From Caproiciproducens sp. CPB-2 (lineage in GTDB: Bacteria; Bacillota; Clostridia; Oscillospirales; Acutalibacteraceae): a DNA stretch of 64,000 nt. Under the pieces are notes generated by a model. The model was not told the DNA's origin. It worked only from the letters and a program-made list of their open reading frames with translations, and made no database searches. Position 1 is the stretch's first letter, and each line of letters begins with the position of its first letter. Below are positions 50,740 through 59,401 of the stretch, in pieces. The position numbers and the translations under genes are program-made. Location: the NCBI RefSeq assembly GCF_036287215.1, contig NZ_CP142860.1:3100001-3164000 (forward strand). The letters are read 5' to 3'.

Positions 50740-52038
50740 TTATTTCTTCATTGCGTCCGCAAAGCCCTTCGCGTCAAGCTTGCCGCTGACAAGCAGGGCG
50801 AAATTGGTCTTGATCTTCGCGTTGATGTCCGCGTCGTTTTCCATGCCGACCGCCCAGGGATACCGGGTGGTGGTCGCGTCCAGAACCGCCTTGGCGTCCG
50901 CAAGCTGCGTCGGCCACGTTGCGTCGTTCGCCATCGGAACGCCGATGGACTCCGCCGCAAGCTTGTTGTCCCATTCGCCGGTGGTCATAAAGACGATGAA
51001 TTGGAAGGCCTCCTCCGCGTGCTTGCTGTCCTTATTGATGCCGAAGCACTGCGCGCCGTACTGGTTGGCCTCCGGGCCGTCGCCGTCCTTGCCGACCGCC
51101 GGATACGCGAAGGTTCCCCAGTTGAAGTCCGCCGGAGCGGAATTTTTGATTTCATTCGGGAGCCAGGTCCCGTTCAGATACATGGCCACGTCGCCGCTTG
51201 CGACTTCCTGCTGGCCCGCGGGATAGATATTGCCGGCCGCGTTCTTGGATATGTAGCCCTTGTCGTACATTTCCTTCCACTGCTCGCCGAAGGTCTGAAC
51301 GGCGGGATCGTCGATCTTCTTGTTTTCCACCATGGCAAGCGTCTTATCCTTGCCGATCAGGCGGGCCATATGGTAGCCGAACAAAGAAGCCATATACGCG
51401 TCGTCCACGGTAATCGGGGTTTTGCCGGCCGCCTTGATCTTGGCGCAGGCGTCGAGCCACTCTTCCCAGGTCTTCGGAACCGCCGTAATTCCGGCTGTCT
51501 TGAAGATGTCCTTGTTGTACATGACAAGGAAGGTGGACGGCTGGTAAGGGATGGTGGAAAGCTTTCCGTCCGGCCCGAGGGACCGGGCAAGGTCGACCAG
51601 CTTCTTGTTGATCACGTCGGTCAGCGGTTTGCCGTCCGTAGTGTCGTAGGACTTGGCGGCCAGATCCTCCACATTGAGCAGATATTTGCCCCATGTGCCG
51701 TTTACACGCTCGAGGTCCTCGTCAAAAAGGTCGACTTCCTGTCCGGCGTCCAGCGCGGGCTGAAGGGTCTTGCGGATATCGCGGCCCTGCCAGTTGATGT
51801 CGACGGTGATGCCCGTCTTCTCCTTGAAGGCTTCCGCCGCTTCCGCAATGGTCTGTCCCTGCGGCTCGGTTTCGTTCCACATGGAGTAATAAGTAACGGT
51901 TACGTCGCTCTTCGCGTCTCCGGCCGGCGCTTCGCCGGAAGCAGCCGGGGCCGATGACTGAGCAGCTCCGCCGCAGCCGCCGAGCGCCATGGCGCAGATT
52001 AAAACGATGGCCATAAGAGAACATAATTTCTTTTTCAT
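50740..52038 (-). CDS. Extracellular sugar-binding lipoprotein
   Basis: This is the 432-residue substrate-binding component of the importer. The signal peptide ends at the lipobox ALGGCGG, and the lipidated Cys tethers it to the membrane outside. The mature part is an SBP_bac_1 fold (VTYYSMWNETEPQGQTIAEAAEAFKEKTGITV, then PTWEEWLDACAKIKAAGKTPI-like segments). AGGAGG lies before the ATG. The promoter carries the TTGTGCAA direct repeat. Neighbouring NahK-like and nucleotidyltransferase genes suggest an amino-sugar-containing oligosaccharide, but the ligand is not shown. Confidence 0.94.
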   Translation of the reverse strand: MKKKLCSLMAIVLICAMALGGCGGAAQSSAPAASGEAPAGDAKSDVTVTYYSMWNETEPQGQTIAEAAEAFKEKTGITVDINWQGRDIRKTLQPALDAGQEVDLFDEDLERVNGTWGKYLLNVEDLAAKSYDTTDGKPLTDVINKKLVDLARSLGPDGKLSTIPYQPSTFLVMYNKDIFKTAGITAVPKTWEEWLDACAKIKAAGKTPITVDDAYMASLFGYHMARLIGKDKTLAMVENKKIDDPAVQTFGEQWKEMYDKGYISKNAAGNIYPAGQQEVASGDVAMYLNGTWLPNEIKNSAPADFNWGTFAYPAVGKDGDGPEANQYGAQCFGINKDSKHAEEAFQFIVFMTTGEWDNKLAAESIGVPMANDATWPTQLADAKAVLDATTTRYPWAVGMENDADINAKIKTNFALLVSGKLDAKGFADAMKK

Positions 52039-52537
52039 TTTCAGACCTCCTAAGTTTTATGTTTTGAATTTGAGGCACACCTACTGATTGCATATTGACC
52101 AATAAATCGGATTTCAATGTTTCATTTTTATCCAATTCGCCGTTCAACATCCCTATTTTACGGTGTTTTCACCAATATTGATTTAGAATTTTTTGCATTA
52201 AATTTGCACAATCCATTTAAGTTGCACAAAAGGTCTTTTGCTTTCACAGGCGGCGATTTTCTCCTGTCTTGCGGGCGGACCCCGGCCCGCGACAAATTCC
52301 GTATCAGCTTACTCCCCGGAAACAAAAAAACGCCCCGTTCAGCCGAACGCAGCGCCTTTGCCTTGTGTTGCTCGTATTATAGCACGGCCATTTCATTTGT
52401 CAATTCGCAAAACGGCTAAAAGCACCGGAAAACGGACATTGTACAAATTTTATGCGCAGAATGACAAACCTTCCCCGGGCGGTGATTCCCATCCCGGATA
52501 TTTCCGTATTGAAATATTTACAGAGAAAAGGAATGCT
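52039..52537. other. Intergenic control region between the sugar-binding gene and the AraC gene
   Basis: The 499 bases hold the AraC-type direct repeats (52204-52229) serving the leftward operon. The leftward leader of about 150 bases shows no riboswitch that I recognise. On the rightward side the sequence around 52324-52400 contains a short GTTC/GAAC hairpin but no convincing promoter for the AraC gene. No open frame here looks coding; a long in-frame extension of the AraC gene back to 52238 lacks family resemblance. Confidence 0.5.
52204..52229 (-). promoter_or_regulatory. Candidate AraC operator: two TTGTGCAA direct repeats upstream of the ABC operon
   Basis: Read leftward, TTGTGCAA occurs at 52229-52222 and again at 52211-52204, exactly 18 bases apart with a ten-base gap. 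The gene-proximal copy can double as a -35 element (TTGTGC) with TCTAAA as a -10 box 18 bases on. An identical repeat pair with the same spacing lies in front of the rightward operon. Confidence 0.75.
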
Positions 52538-53500
52538 ATGATTAAATATTATAAAAGGCTTGACGCAGGTAAGGAGCTGAGACTGATGACGCAATTTGTA
52601 AGCACCTTTTTGAAGCAGGAAATCGTAATCAACGAACTGATCACCGTCCATTATTTTGAGTACAACAGCGATTTCTATTTTCCGGGCGAAACCCACAATT
52701 TCTGGGAATTCCTGTACGTGGACAAGGGGCAGGTGGACGTGACCGCCGGAAACACCAATTACGTGCTGAAAAAGGGCGACATCATCTTTCACAAGCCCTA
52801 TGAATTTCACAGCCTGTGGGCCAACGGCGTGATCGCGCCGAACCTTGTGGTCATCACGTTCAAATGCGACTCCCCCGCCATGCATTTCTTCGACAACAAG
52901 ATTCTGAAGGTGGGCGATTTTGAACGCGACCTGCTCGGCCGCGCGATCGAGGAATCCTTCGACGCCTTTTCCTCCCCGCTGGACGATGTGGATATGAAGG
53001 AGCTGGTGCGCAGCGGCAAAGGCGCTTTTGCTTCGGAACAGGTCATCAAGCTCTGTCTGGAGCTGATGCTCATCAGCCTGATCCGGAAAGGCGGGGCCGG
53101 CGAGGAACGCGTTTCCTCCTCCATTAAGGAAAAATCGGGTCAGGACACCTTTTCCCGGATCGTGGCGTACCTGAGCCAGAACATACACAGCAAGGTCACC
53201 CTGAGCGACGTGTGCCGGGACAACATGTGCGGCTGTTCCTTCCTCCAAAAGGTGTTCCGCGAAAAAACCGGCGGCGGCGTGATGGAATACTTCGGGAAGA
53301 TGAAGGTGGACAGCGCCAAGCAGTCCATCCGCGAGGGGACGAAGAATTTCACCGAAATCGCGAACGACCTCGGGTACTCGTCCATCCATTACTTCTCCCG
53401 CCATTTCAAAAAGGTGACCGGGATGACCCCCTCGGAGTACTCTTCCTCCGTCAAGCTGCGGACCGACAGCCAAAAAGGCCGCCCGCCCCATTTTGAGTGA
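52538..53500 (+). CDS. AraC-family transcriptional regulator
   Basis: This 320-residue regulator has an N-terminal cupin-like ligand domain (about 30-150, HNFWEFLYVDKGQVDVTAGNTNYVLKKGDIIFHKPYEFH). The C-terminal AraC domain has two helix-turn-helix units: KVTLSDVCRDNMCGCSFLQKVFREKTG, then NFTEIANDLGYSSIHYFSRHFKKVTGMTPSEY. The ATG at 52538 is preceded by AAAGGA; an ATG at 52586 has the stronger AAGGAG and would remove 16 residues. The gene lies between the importer operon and the kinase operon. Both of those carry the same direct repeat, making this the obvious regulator, and activation by a sugar is likely. Confidence 0.92.
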   Translation: MIKYYKRLDAGKELRLMTQFVSTFLKQEIVINELITVHYFEYNSDFYFPGETHNFWEFLYVDKGQVDVTAGNTNYVLKKGDIIFHKPYEFHSLWANGVIAPNLVVITFKCDSPAMHFFDNKILKVGDFERDLLGRAIEESFDAFSSPLDDVDMKELVRSGKGAFASEQVIKLCLELMLISLIRKGGAGEERVSSSIKEKSGQDTFSRIVAYLSQNIHSKVTLSDVCRDNMCGCSFLQKVFREKTGGGVMEYFGKMKVDSAKQSIREGTKNFTEIANDLGYSSIHYFSRHFKKVTGMTPSEYSSSVKLRTDSQKGRPPHFE

Positions 53501-53530
53501 TGCCGATCCATAACAGAACAGCAGAAAATA

Positions 53531-53564
53531 CGGCCCGTCCGGGAATCCCGGGCGGATTCTTTTT
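53531..53564 (+). terminator. Terminator of the AraC-family gene
   Basis: A GC-rich self-complementary block (CCGTCCGGGA with TCCCGGGCGG, 53535-53555) is followed by TTCTTTTT. The T-run merges into the first operator repeat of the next operon. Confidence 0.7.
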
Positions 53565-53588
53565 GTGCAAAAATGATTTTTTGTGCAA
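53563..53588 (+). promoter_or_regulatory. Candidate AraC operator: two TTGTGCAA direct repeats upstream of the kinase operon
   Basis: TTGTGCAA at 53563-53570 and 53581-53588 are 18 bases apart, matching the repeat pair in front of the leftward operon in sequence, spacing and orientation relative to transcription. The downstream copy can act as a -35 box (TTGTGC), with GATATT as a -10 box 18 bases further on. Confidence 0.78.
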
Positions 53589-53683
53589 ATTTTGTGATGG
53601 ATAAGATATTTATTTTAAAGCAATCATCCTCTAAAATAAGGGCAGAGAGTGTAAAAAAGCAAACGTACAAAGGAGAATGCAGC

Positions 53684-54613
53684 ATGAAGGAACCTGTACT
53701 CGTTGTCATGGCGGCGGGAATGGGCAGCAGATACGGCGGTCCGAAGCAGATTGACCCCGTGGGGGACAACGGGGAGATCATCATCGATTTTTCGCTTTAC
53801 GACGCGGTAAAGGCCGGCTTCAAAAAGGTTGTTTTTTTGATCAAGAAATCCATTGAGGCGGATTTTAAAGAAATTATCGGGGACAGAATGTCCAAAATCA
53901 TAGAGGTAAAATACGCGTATCAGGAGGTCGGCGTACTGCCCGAGGGGTACCGGGTGCCGCCCGGGCGCGGGAAGCCCTGGGGCACCGCGCACGCGGTGCT
54001 CTGCTGCCGCGACGCGATCGACGGGCCCTTCGCGGTGATCAACGCCGACGATTATTACGGAAAAGACGCGTTCCGCCTGATTTACGATACTCTTCTCCAC
54101 AGCCGGGACGACGGGCTGTACCGTTACGCGATGGTGGGCTACACGCTAAAAAACACGCTGACGGACCACGGCCATGTGGCAAGGGGCGTCTGCGTCGCCA
54201 CCCCGGACGGATTTCTGGAGGATATCCACGAACGCACCCACATTGAAAAGCGGGGAAACGCGGCCCAGTACACCGAGGACGGCGGAAACACGTGGGTAAC
54301 CATCCCCGGGGGAAGCGTCGTCTCCATGAATCTGTGGGGCTTTTCCGAATCGATCCTCGGGGAAATCGCGGCAAGGTTTCCCGCGTTTCTGGACAGCGCT
54401 TTAGAAAAGGACCCTCTGAAAGCAGAGTTCTTCCTGCCCACCGTGGTGGATGAGCTGCTCAAGGGCAAAAAAGCCAGCGTAAAAGTGCTGCGGTCCCCGG
54501 ACAAATGGTACGGGGTCACCTACCGCGAGGACAAACCGGTGGTGGCGGAAGCAATCCGTAAAATGAGAAAACAGGGGATCTATCCTGATAAGCTTTGGGA
54601 GGGCAATACATGA
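53684..54613 (+). CDS. Sugar nucleotidyltransferase
   Basis: This 309-residue enzyme has the NTP-transferase signature MAAGMGSRYGGPKQIDP at the start and a DD pair in VINADDYYGKDAF, which should bind Mg and nucleotide. It belongs to the family of uridylyl- or other nucleotidyltransferases acting on sugar 1-phosphates, found next to NahK-like kinases. AAAGGAG precedes the ATG at 53684; a longer frame from 53573 crosses the operator region. The stop overlaps the next start by four bases. With the kinase it would activate a hexosamine 1-phosphate to a nucleotide sugar. Confidence 0.88.
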   Translation: MKEPVLVVMAAGMGSRYGGPKQIDPVGDNGEIIIDFSLYDAVKAGFKKVVFLIKKSIEADFKEIIGDRMSKIIEVKYAYQEVGVLPEGYRVPPGRGKPWGTAHAVLCCRDAIDGPFAVINADDYYGKDAFRLIYDTLLHSRDDGLYRYAMVGYTLKNTLTDHGHVARGVCVATPDGFLEDIHERTHIEKRGNAAQYTEDGGNTWVTIPGGSVVSMNLWGFSESILGEIAARFPAFLDSALEKDPLKAEFFLPTVVDELLKGKKASVKVLRSPDKWYGVTYREDKPVVAEAIRKMRKQGIYPDKLWEGNT

Positions 54614-55737
54614 AACCGGTGAAAAAGGAGCTTCTTCCCGCGATCGCGGAGAAATTTCAGTTCGAGGGCCAGTATGTGGGAATCCTGCCCTATGGAAGCG
54701 GACATATCAACGACACCTTTTCCGTCTTTTTCCAGCTTGAGGAACAAACCCGCAGATACATCCTTCAGCGGATCAACACCAACGTGTTCCGCAAGCCGGC
54801 GGAGCTGATGGAAAACGTGATAGGCGTTACCCGTTACCTGCACAAAGCCATCGCCGCTGCCGGCGGCGACCCTTACCGCGAAACGCTGAACCTGATTCCC
54901 ACACGGGACGGCGCGTACTATTATGTCGACGGGGACGGCGGCTACTGGCGCTCCTATTATTTTATCGAGAACACCGTGACCCTTCAGCAGACAAGGACCA
55001 AAGAGGAATTTTACAACACCGCCCGGGCCTTCGGCCGGTTCCAGCTGCTTTTAGCCGACTATCCGGCGGCTACGCTCCACGAAACCATCCCGCTGTTCCA
55101 CGACACGCCGAACCGCATCCTCCAGTTTAAAGAGGCGCTCGCCGCGGACGTAAAAGGCAGAGCGGCCGGTGTGAAAGAGGAAATTGCTTTCGTGCTCGGG
55201 CAGGAGGACTACACCCGTCTTCTGGTGGATATGCAGGCGCGGGGGGAGCTTCCCCTGCGGGTCACCCACAACGACACCAAGCTGAACAACGTGCTGGTCG
55301 ACAGCGAAACCGGAAAAGGCGTATGCGTCATTGACCTGGACACAGTGATGCCCGGCCTTTCCCTGTACGATTTCGGCGACTCCATCCGCTTCGGGGCGAG
55401 CACGGCGGCGGAGGACGAACGGGATCTGTCCAAGGTACATTTTGACCTCGGGCTGTTTGAAGCGTATACCAAAGGCTTTCTGGAAGTCGCGGGAAAGGTG
55501 CTGACCGACGAGGAAGTCAGAAGGCTGCCCGACGGCGCGAAGATGATGACGCTGGAATGCGGTATCCGCTTTCTGGCGGATTATCTTGCCGGCGACACCT
55601 ATTTCAAGATCAGCCGCGGGAGCCACAACCTTGACCGCGCCCGGACCCAGTTCCGGCTGGTGGAGGAAATGGACCGGCAGTGGGGCGTTATAGCCAAAAT
55701 CGTCGGCCAATACTGCAAACAGGGGCTGAAGAAATGA
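54610..55737 (+). CDS. N-acetylhexosamine 1-kinase-like (NahK/LnpB-type) phosphotransferase
   Basis: This 375-residue aminoglycoside-phosphotransferase-fold kinase matches the NahK type. It has the glycine-rich start GILPYGSGHINDTF, the following YILQRINTNVFRKPAELMENV and the catalytic VTHNDTKLNNVLVD loop. The DLDTVMPGLSLYDFGD segment supplies the Mg-binding Asp. NahK phosphorylates GlcNAc/GalNAc at C1 in mucin and milk glycan use. Neighbours are a sugar nucleotidyltransferase and an esterase. The gene begins within the last codon of the previous one (ATGA). A lacto-N-biose phosphorylase, its partner in bifidobacteria, is absent from the window. Confidence 0.88.
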   Translation: MKPVKKELLPAIAEKFQFEGQYVGILPYGSGHINDTFSVFFQLEEQTRRYILQRINTNVFRKPAELMENVIGVTRYLHKAIAAAGGDPYRETLNLIPTRDGAYYYVDGDGGYWRSYYFIENTVTLQQTRTKEEFYNTARAFGRFQLLLADYPAATLHETIPLFHDTPNRILQFKEALAADVKGRAAGVKEEIAFVLGQEDYTRLLVDMQARGELPLRVTHNDTKLNNVLVDSETGKGVCVIDLDTVMPGLSLYDFGDSIRFGASTAAEDERDLSKVHFDLGLFEAYTKGFLEVAGKVLTDEEVRRLPDGAKMMTLECGIRFLADYLAGDTYFKISRGSHNLDRARTQFRLVEEMDRQWGVIAKIVGQYCKQGLKK

Positions 55738-56372
55738 GAAATATTCTTTGCTACGGCGATTCCAATACCTACGGGATGAAACCCGGCATGACGGGCAGAT
55801 ACGCGCGGGACGTCCGCTGGACCGGCCTGCTGCAAAAGCTGCTTGGCGGCGGGTACGATGTGATCGAAGAAGGGCTGGGCGGCAGAACGACCGTCTGGGA
55901 CGACCCGATTGAGGAATATAAAAACGGCAAAACTTACCTTCTCCCCTGTCTGGAAAGCCACAAGCCGCTGGACCTGGTCGTCATCATGCTGGGCACAAAC
56001 GATCTGAAAAAGCGTTTTTCCCTGCCCGTGTGCGACATTGCGTCGGGTATGGAAAATCTGATCCGGACGATTTTAAAATCGGAGTCCGGCAGCGAAGGAG
56101 GCGCCCCGCAGGTGCTTCTGGTCGCGCCGGTCCCCATCGCCGACGTGGGGATCCGCGCCTGGCGCCTGATGTTCGGCGAAGGGATGAAAAACAGCCTTCT
56201 GCTGGCGGAAGAGTATGAGCAGACCGCAAAACGGAACCGCGTGCATTTTCTGAATCCGGGCCGAAGCGTGGAAGTCGGCCCGGAAGACGGCATCCATTAC
56301 ACGCAGGCGGGCCACCGGAAGATGGCGGAGCTGATCGAACAGAAAATCCGCGAGATTTTTCCAAACGGCTGA
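55734..56372 (+). CDS. SGNH/GDSL hydrolase (arylesterase/acyltransferase-like)
   Basis: This 212-residue protein starts NILCYGDSNTYG (block I with the nucleophile Ser) and has an EGLGGRTTVWDDP segment with the block II Gly. GTNDLKKRF follows as block III, and a late DGIHYTQAGH contains the Asp/His of the catalytic triad. The layout resembles the mycobacterial acyltransferase MsAcT. No signal peptide is present, so it acts inside the cell, possibly removing O-acetyl groups from imported sugars. The ATG overlaps the kinase stop by four bases. It is the last gene of the AraC-regulated operon. Confidence 0.9.
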   Translation: MRNILCYGDSNTYGMKPGMTGRYARDVRWTGLLQKLLGGGYDVIEEGLGGRTTVWDDPIEEYKNGKTYLLPCLESHKPLDLVVIMLGTNDLKKRFSLPVCDIASGMENLIRTILKSESGSEGGAPQVLLVAPVPIADVGIRAWRLMFGEGMKNSLLLAEEYEQTAKRNRVHFLNPGRSVEVGPEDGIHYTQAGHRKMAELIEQKIREIFPNG

Positions 56373-56420
56373 ATGCCGCAAAGTTTTGAATATTCCCTTA
56401 TTTTGATAGAGTCCCCGAAA

Positions 56421-56460
56421 ACAGGAACCGCGCCAACTGGTGCGGCTCCTGTTCTTTTTA
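56421..56460 (+). terminator. Bidirectional terminator after the SGNH hydrolase gene
   Basis: ACAGGA-A-CCGC (56421-56431) pairs with GCGG-C-TCCTGT (about 56442-56452), followed by CTTTTTAT. The opposite strand also yields a T-run, for the convergent aminopeptidase gene. Confidence 0.85.
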
Positions 56461-57894
56461 TATCTTCTGCCCGCTGCACTGTCCTTCCGTATTGAGCAGG
56501 TCGTAAAGCGTGGTGACTCCCGCGCCGGTGGCGCCGGCCGACTGATGCTCGAAAACCGGCTTGTCCACCCACGCCGTCCCGGCAATGTCCAGATGGATCC
56601 ACGGCAGATGCTCCGTAAACTCCCGGATAAATAAACCGGCGGAAATCGTCCCGCAATAATGCTCGCCCATATTTTTGACGTCGGCAATCCTGCTTTTCAC
56701 CATTTCCTCATACTCCGGGAAAATAGGCAGCCGCCAGTACTGTTCGCCGGAAATGCGCGCCGCCGCGGACAGGTCGTCCCACAGCTGGTCGCTGTCCGTC
56801 AGGACGCCCGCCGTGGTAAAGCCGAGCGCGCCCACGACCGCGCCCGTCAGCGTAGCGATATCCAGCACCCTGGTCGTACCCTCCGCACGGATGGCGTATG
56901 TAACGGCGTCCGCCAGAATCAGCCTGCCTTCCGCGTCCGTGTTCCGGATTTCGATCGTCTTGCCGGACATGGACCGAACGACGTCCCCCGGAAGGAAGCT
57001 CTGTCTGGAAATACGGTTTTCACAGGCCGGGATCACGGCCACGGCGTTCGTTTTCACCTGATTTCGCGCAAGGGCGAAAATCGCGCCCGCCACCGCCGCG
57101 CCGCCGGCCATATCCCCCTTGATGCCCAGCATGGAGTCCTTGCTTTTCAGGCAGTATCCGCCCGTGTCGCAGGTAACTCCCTTTCCCACCAGCGCGGTCC
57201 TCAGCGGGGACTGGGGATCCGCAAGATAGCGCAGGACGATCAGGCGCGGCGGGTTCGCGCTGCTGCTGCCGACCGTCAGAAACGCGGACATTCCCAGCCG
57301 CCCGGACTCCTTTTCGTCCAGGATCTCGGCCTGCACCCCGCATTTTCCCGCTTCCCGTCTCAGGGTGTCCGCCATGATGGACGGGGTCATCCGATTGGCG
57401 GGGGCGTTGACAAGGTTGCGGGCCAGCACCACGCTGTCCGCCAGATTGACGGCCTTTTCCAGATATTCCTCCGCCGTTTCCGTCAGGCGCTGCGGAATCC
57501 CGTGCAGAAAGAAGCGGAAGGAATCCTCCCGGCTGTCCGCCCGGTACGGGGAGTAATCATACAGACCCAGCTTGACGCCCAAAACCGCGCTGCGGATACA
57601 ATCCAGCCCGCAGACGGGCACCATTGCGGACAGATTGATTTCCGCCTCGTACTGATGAAGCCTCCGGAGCTCCCGGGCACCCTTGGCGACGGCGTCCGTC
57701 ATTCTGCGGGCGCTCAGTTCCCCGCGTTTCCCCAGCCCGATATAGAGGGTCAGGCGGGAATCCTGACAGAACGGAAAGCTTTCGAGAAATTCCGCCCGGA
57801 ACATTTTTTGGACCGGCAGCGAGGTGTGGTCCGCGTCCTCATAGAGAAATAATATCTGTGCTTCCTTAAAGGAGCCTATCTGAATATCGATCAT
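56458..57894 (-). CDS. Leucyl aminopeptidase (M17 family)
   Basis: This di-metal aminopeptidase releases N-terminal residues from peptides in the cytoplasm. The 478-residue protein has the M17 C-terminal catalytic domain with the signature NTDAEGRL and the metal and catalytic residues in GKGVTCDTGGYCLKS and KGDMAGGAAV. The N-terminal half is the less conserved macro-like domain. One residue differs from the common GKGVTFDSGG: here TCDTGG, with Cys in place of Phe and Thr in place of Ser. The ATG at 57894 is preceded by GGAAGGA. It is transcribed alone. Confidence 0.92.
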   Translation of the reverse strand: MIDIQIGSFKEAQILFLYEDADHTSLPVQKMFRAEFLESFPFCQDSRLTLYIGLGKRGELSARRMTDAVAKGARELRRLHQYEAEINLSAMVPVCGLDCIRSAVLGVKLGLYDYSPYRADSREDSFRFFLHGIPQRLTETAEEYLEKAVNLADSVVLARNLVNAPANRMTPSIMADTLRREAGKCGVQAEILDEKESGRLGMSAFLTVGSSSANPPRLIVLRYLADPQSPLRTALVGKGVTCDTGGYCLKSKDSMLGIKGDMAGGAAVAGAIFALARNQVKTNAVAVIPACENRISRQSFLPGDVVRSMSGKTIEIRNTDAEGRLILADAVTYAIRAEGTTRVLDIATLTGAVVGALGFTTAGVLTDSDQLWDDLSAAARISGEQYWRLPIFPEYEEMVKSRIADVKNMGEHYCGTISAGLFIREFTEHLPWIHLDIAGTAWVDKPVFEHQSAGATGAGVTTLYDLLNTEGQCSGQKI

Positions 57895-58055
57895 ACTGTC
57901 CTTCCGTTTCTGCGGCAAGCTCCCTCCCCGTCTCCAGCGGAGGGCGGAGGGACCCGCCTGCGTCGTGATATTTCTATCATAGCATACCTTCGACAAAAAT
58001 CAACAGGTCTTCGGGCCTGTTTGGAGAAACTGTCGTGGACAGCATTGTCCCCGGT

Positions 58056-58091
58056 AAAAAAAACACCCGGAGTACATAGTACTCCGGGTGT
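58056..58091 (-). terminator. Terminator of the ygeX-ygeY operon
   Basis: ACACCCGGAGTA and TACTCCGGGTGT (58063-58091) form a long perfect stem with T-runs on either side. It lies 56 bases past the ygeY stop. Confidence 0.92.
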
Positions 58092-58147
58092 TTTTGACGC
58101 GGCGATTTCAGCCGGACAGGACTTTTGATCGTACAAACAGGGCGCGG

Positions 58148-59347
58148 TTATCCGCAGTAAACGGAAGGGATCGCCGCGTAGACGGCGGCGCACCGGACAA
58201 GGTCCTGCTTCCAGGTCTTTTCGTCGGGGGAATGGGCCTCTTTTTCTTTCCCGGGGCCGAAGCCGACGCAGGGGATTCCATAGCGGCCCATGATGGAAAC
58301 GCCGTTCGTGGAAAACGTCCATTTTCCGACCTCCGGCTCGCCGTAAAGGCCCCTGTGCGCTTCCACTGCGGCCCGCAGGGCGGGCGCGTCCTCCGGGAGC
58401 ACCCAGGTCGGAAAGTAGCAGTCGGTGGGATACGTCAGGCCGGTGTAGCTCGGGCGCTCATAGGTATACATCGCGACGGACGCCCCGTGCTTTCGGCAGG
58501 ACTCCAGGCCGCGCACCTCCTCCAGCGCCGTTTCATACGTTTCTCCGCCGGTGAGGCGGCGGTCGAGCGAAACGGCGCAGAAATCCGCGACCGCGCAGCG
58601 GGACGGCGAGTTAAAGAAGATTTCCGAGACGGTGACGGTCCCCTTCCCGAGGAACGGGTCGGCGGGAAGCCGTTCATTCAGCCCGCGGATGCCCTGAAGG
58701 ATGTCGGCCATCTTGTAGATGGCGTTGTCGCCGCGCTCCGGGGCGGAGCCGTGGCAGGACACGCCCTTCACCTCCACCCGGATTTCCATCCGTCCGCGCT
58801 GCCCGCGGCAGATGATGCCGTCGGTCGGCTCGGTGCTGACGACAAACTCCGGGGTGATTTGATCCTCCTGATGGAGATACTGCCAGCAGAGCCCGTCGCA
58901 GTCCTCCTCCTGCACCGTGCCGGTCACCAGCGCGGTGTATTTTTCGGAAAGGAGGCCCATGTCCTTCATGATTTTCGCCCCGTAGACCGCGCTGACCATC
59001 CCGCCCAGCTGGTCGGAAGCGCCAAGCCCGCCTATCTCCGTATCGGTTTCATAGCCCTCATACGGGTCAAAGCTCCAGTTGCTCCTGTCGCCGGTCCCCA
59101 CGGTGTCGATGTGCGCGTCATAGGCGATCAGCTTTTCCCCCGCGCCCATGCGGCCCAGAACGTTTCCCATCGGGTCGACGTCGACCCGGTCAAATTCCAG
59201 CGCGCGCATCTCACGGACAATGCGCGCAATTACCTGCTTTTCTTTTCCGCTTTCCCCCGGGATTGCGATCAGATCGCGCAGAAATGCGGTCATCGCGGCC
59301 TCATAGCCCTGTGCCCTGCGGCGAATCTCCCGATAGTCCGGTATCAT
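58148..59347 (-). CDS. ygeY: YgeY-family M20 hydrolase (selenium-metabolism-linked)
   Basis: This 399-residue zinc peptidase-like enzyme of the M20 family has the metal ligands in [18 protein letters not shown] and [11 protein letters not shown]. The [11 protein letters not shown] segment marks the lid domain. It belongs to the YgeY group, whose genes accompany ygeX and selenium-dependent molybdenum hydroxylase genes. The ATG at 59347 follows CAGGAGG. Only ygeX is adjacent here; ygeW, selD and xdh-type genes are absent from the window. The natural substrate is not known; a carbamoyl- or acyl-diamino acid is a reasonable guess. Confidence 0.92.
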   Translation of the reverse strand: MIPDYREIRRRAQGYEAAMTAFLRDLIAIPGESGKEKQVIARIVREMRALEFDRVDVDPMGNVLGRMGAGEKLIAYDAHIDTVGTGDRSNWSFDPYEGYETDTEIGGLGASDQLGGMVSAVYGAKIMKDMGLLSEKYTALVTGTVQEEDCDGLCWQYLHQEDQITPEFVVSTEPTDGIICRGQRGRMEIRVEVKGVSCHGSAPERGDNAIYKMADILQGIRGLNERLPADPFLGKGTVTVSEIFFNSPSRCAVADFCAVSLDRRLTGGETYETALEEVRGLESCRKHGASVAMYTYERPSYTGLTYPTDCYFPTWVLPEDAPALRAAVEAHRGLYGEPEVGKWTFSTNGVSIMGRYGIPCVGFGPGKEKEAHSPDEKTWKQDLVRCAAVYAAIPSVYCG

Positions 59348-59401
59348 ATCCGTTTCCTCCTGTCGTCGAATTGGTCGTTTGATATGCATTCCCCGCAGCC
59401 G

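Noticed and set aside
52238..52537. N-terminal extension of the AraC-family gene
   Set aside because: About 100 residues without family similarity lie within the intergenic control region. Ribosome-binding sites favour 52538 or 52586.
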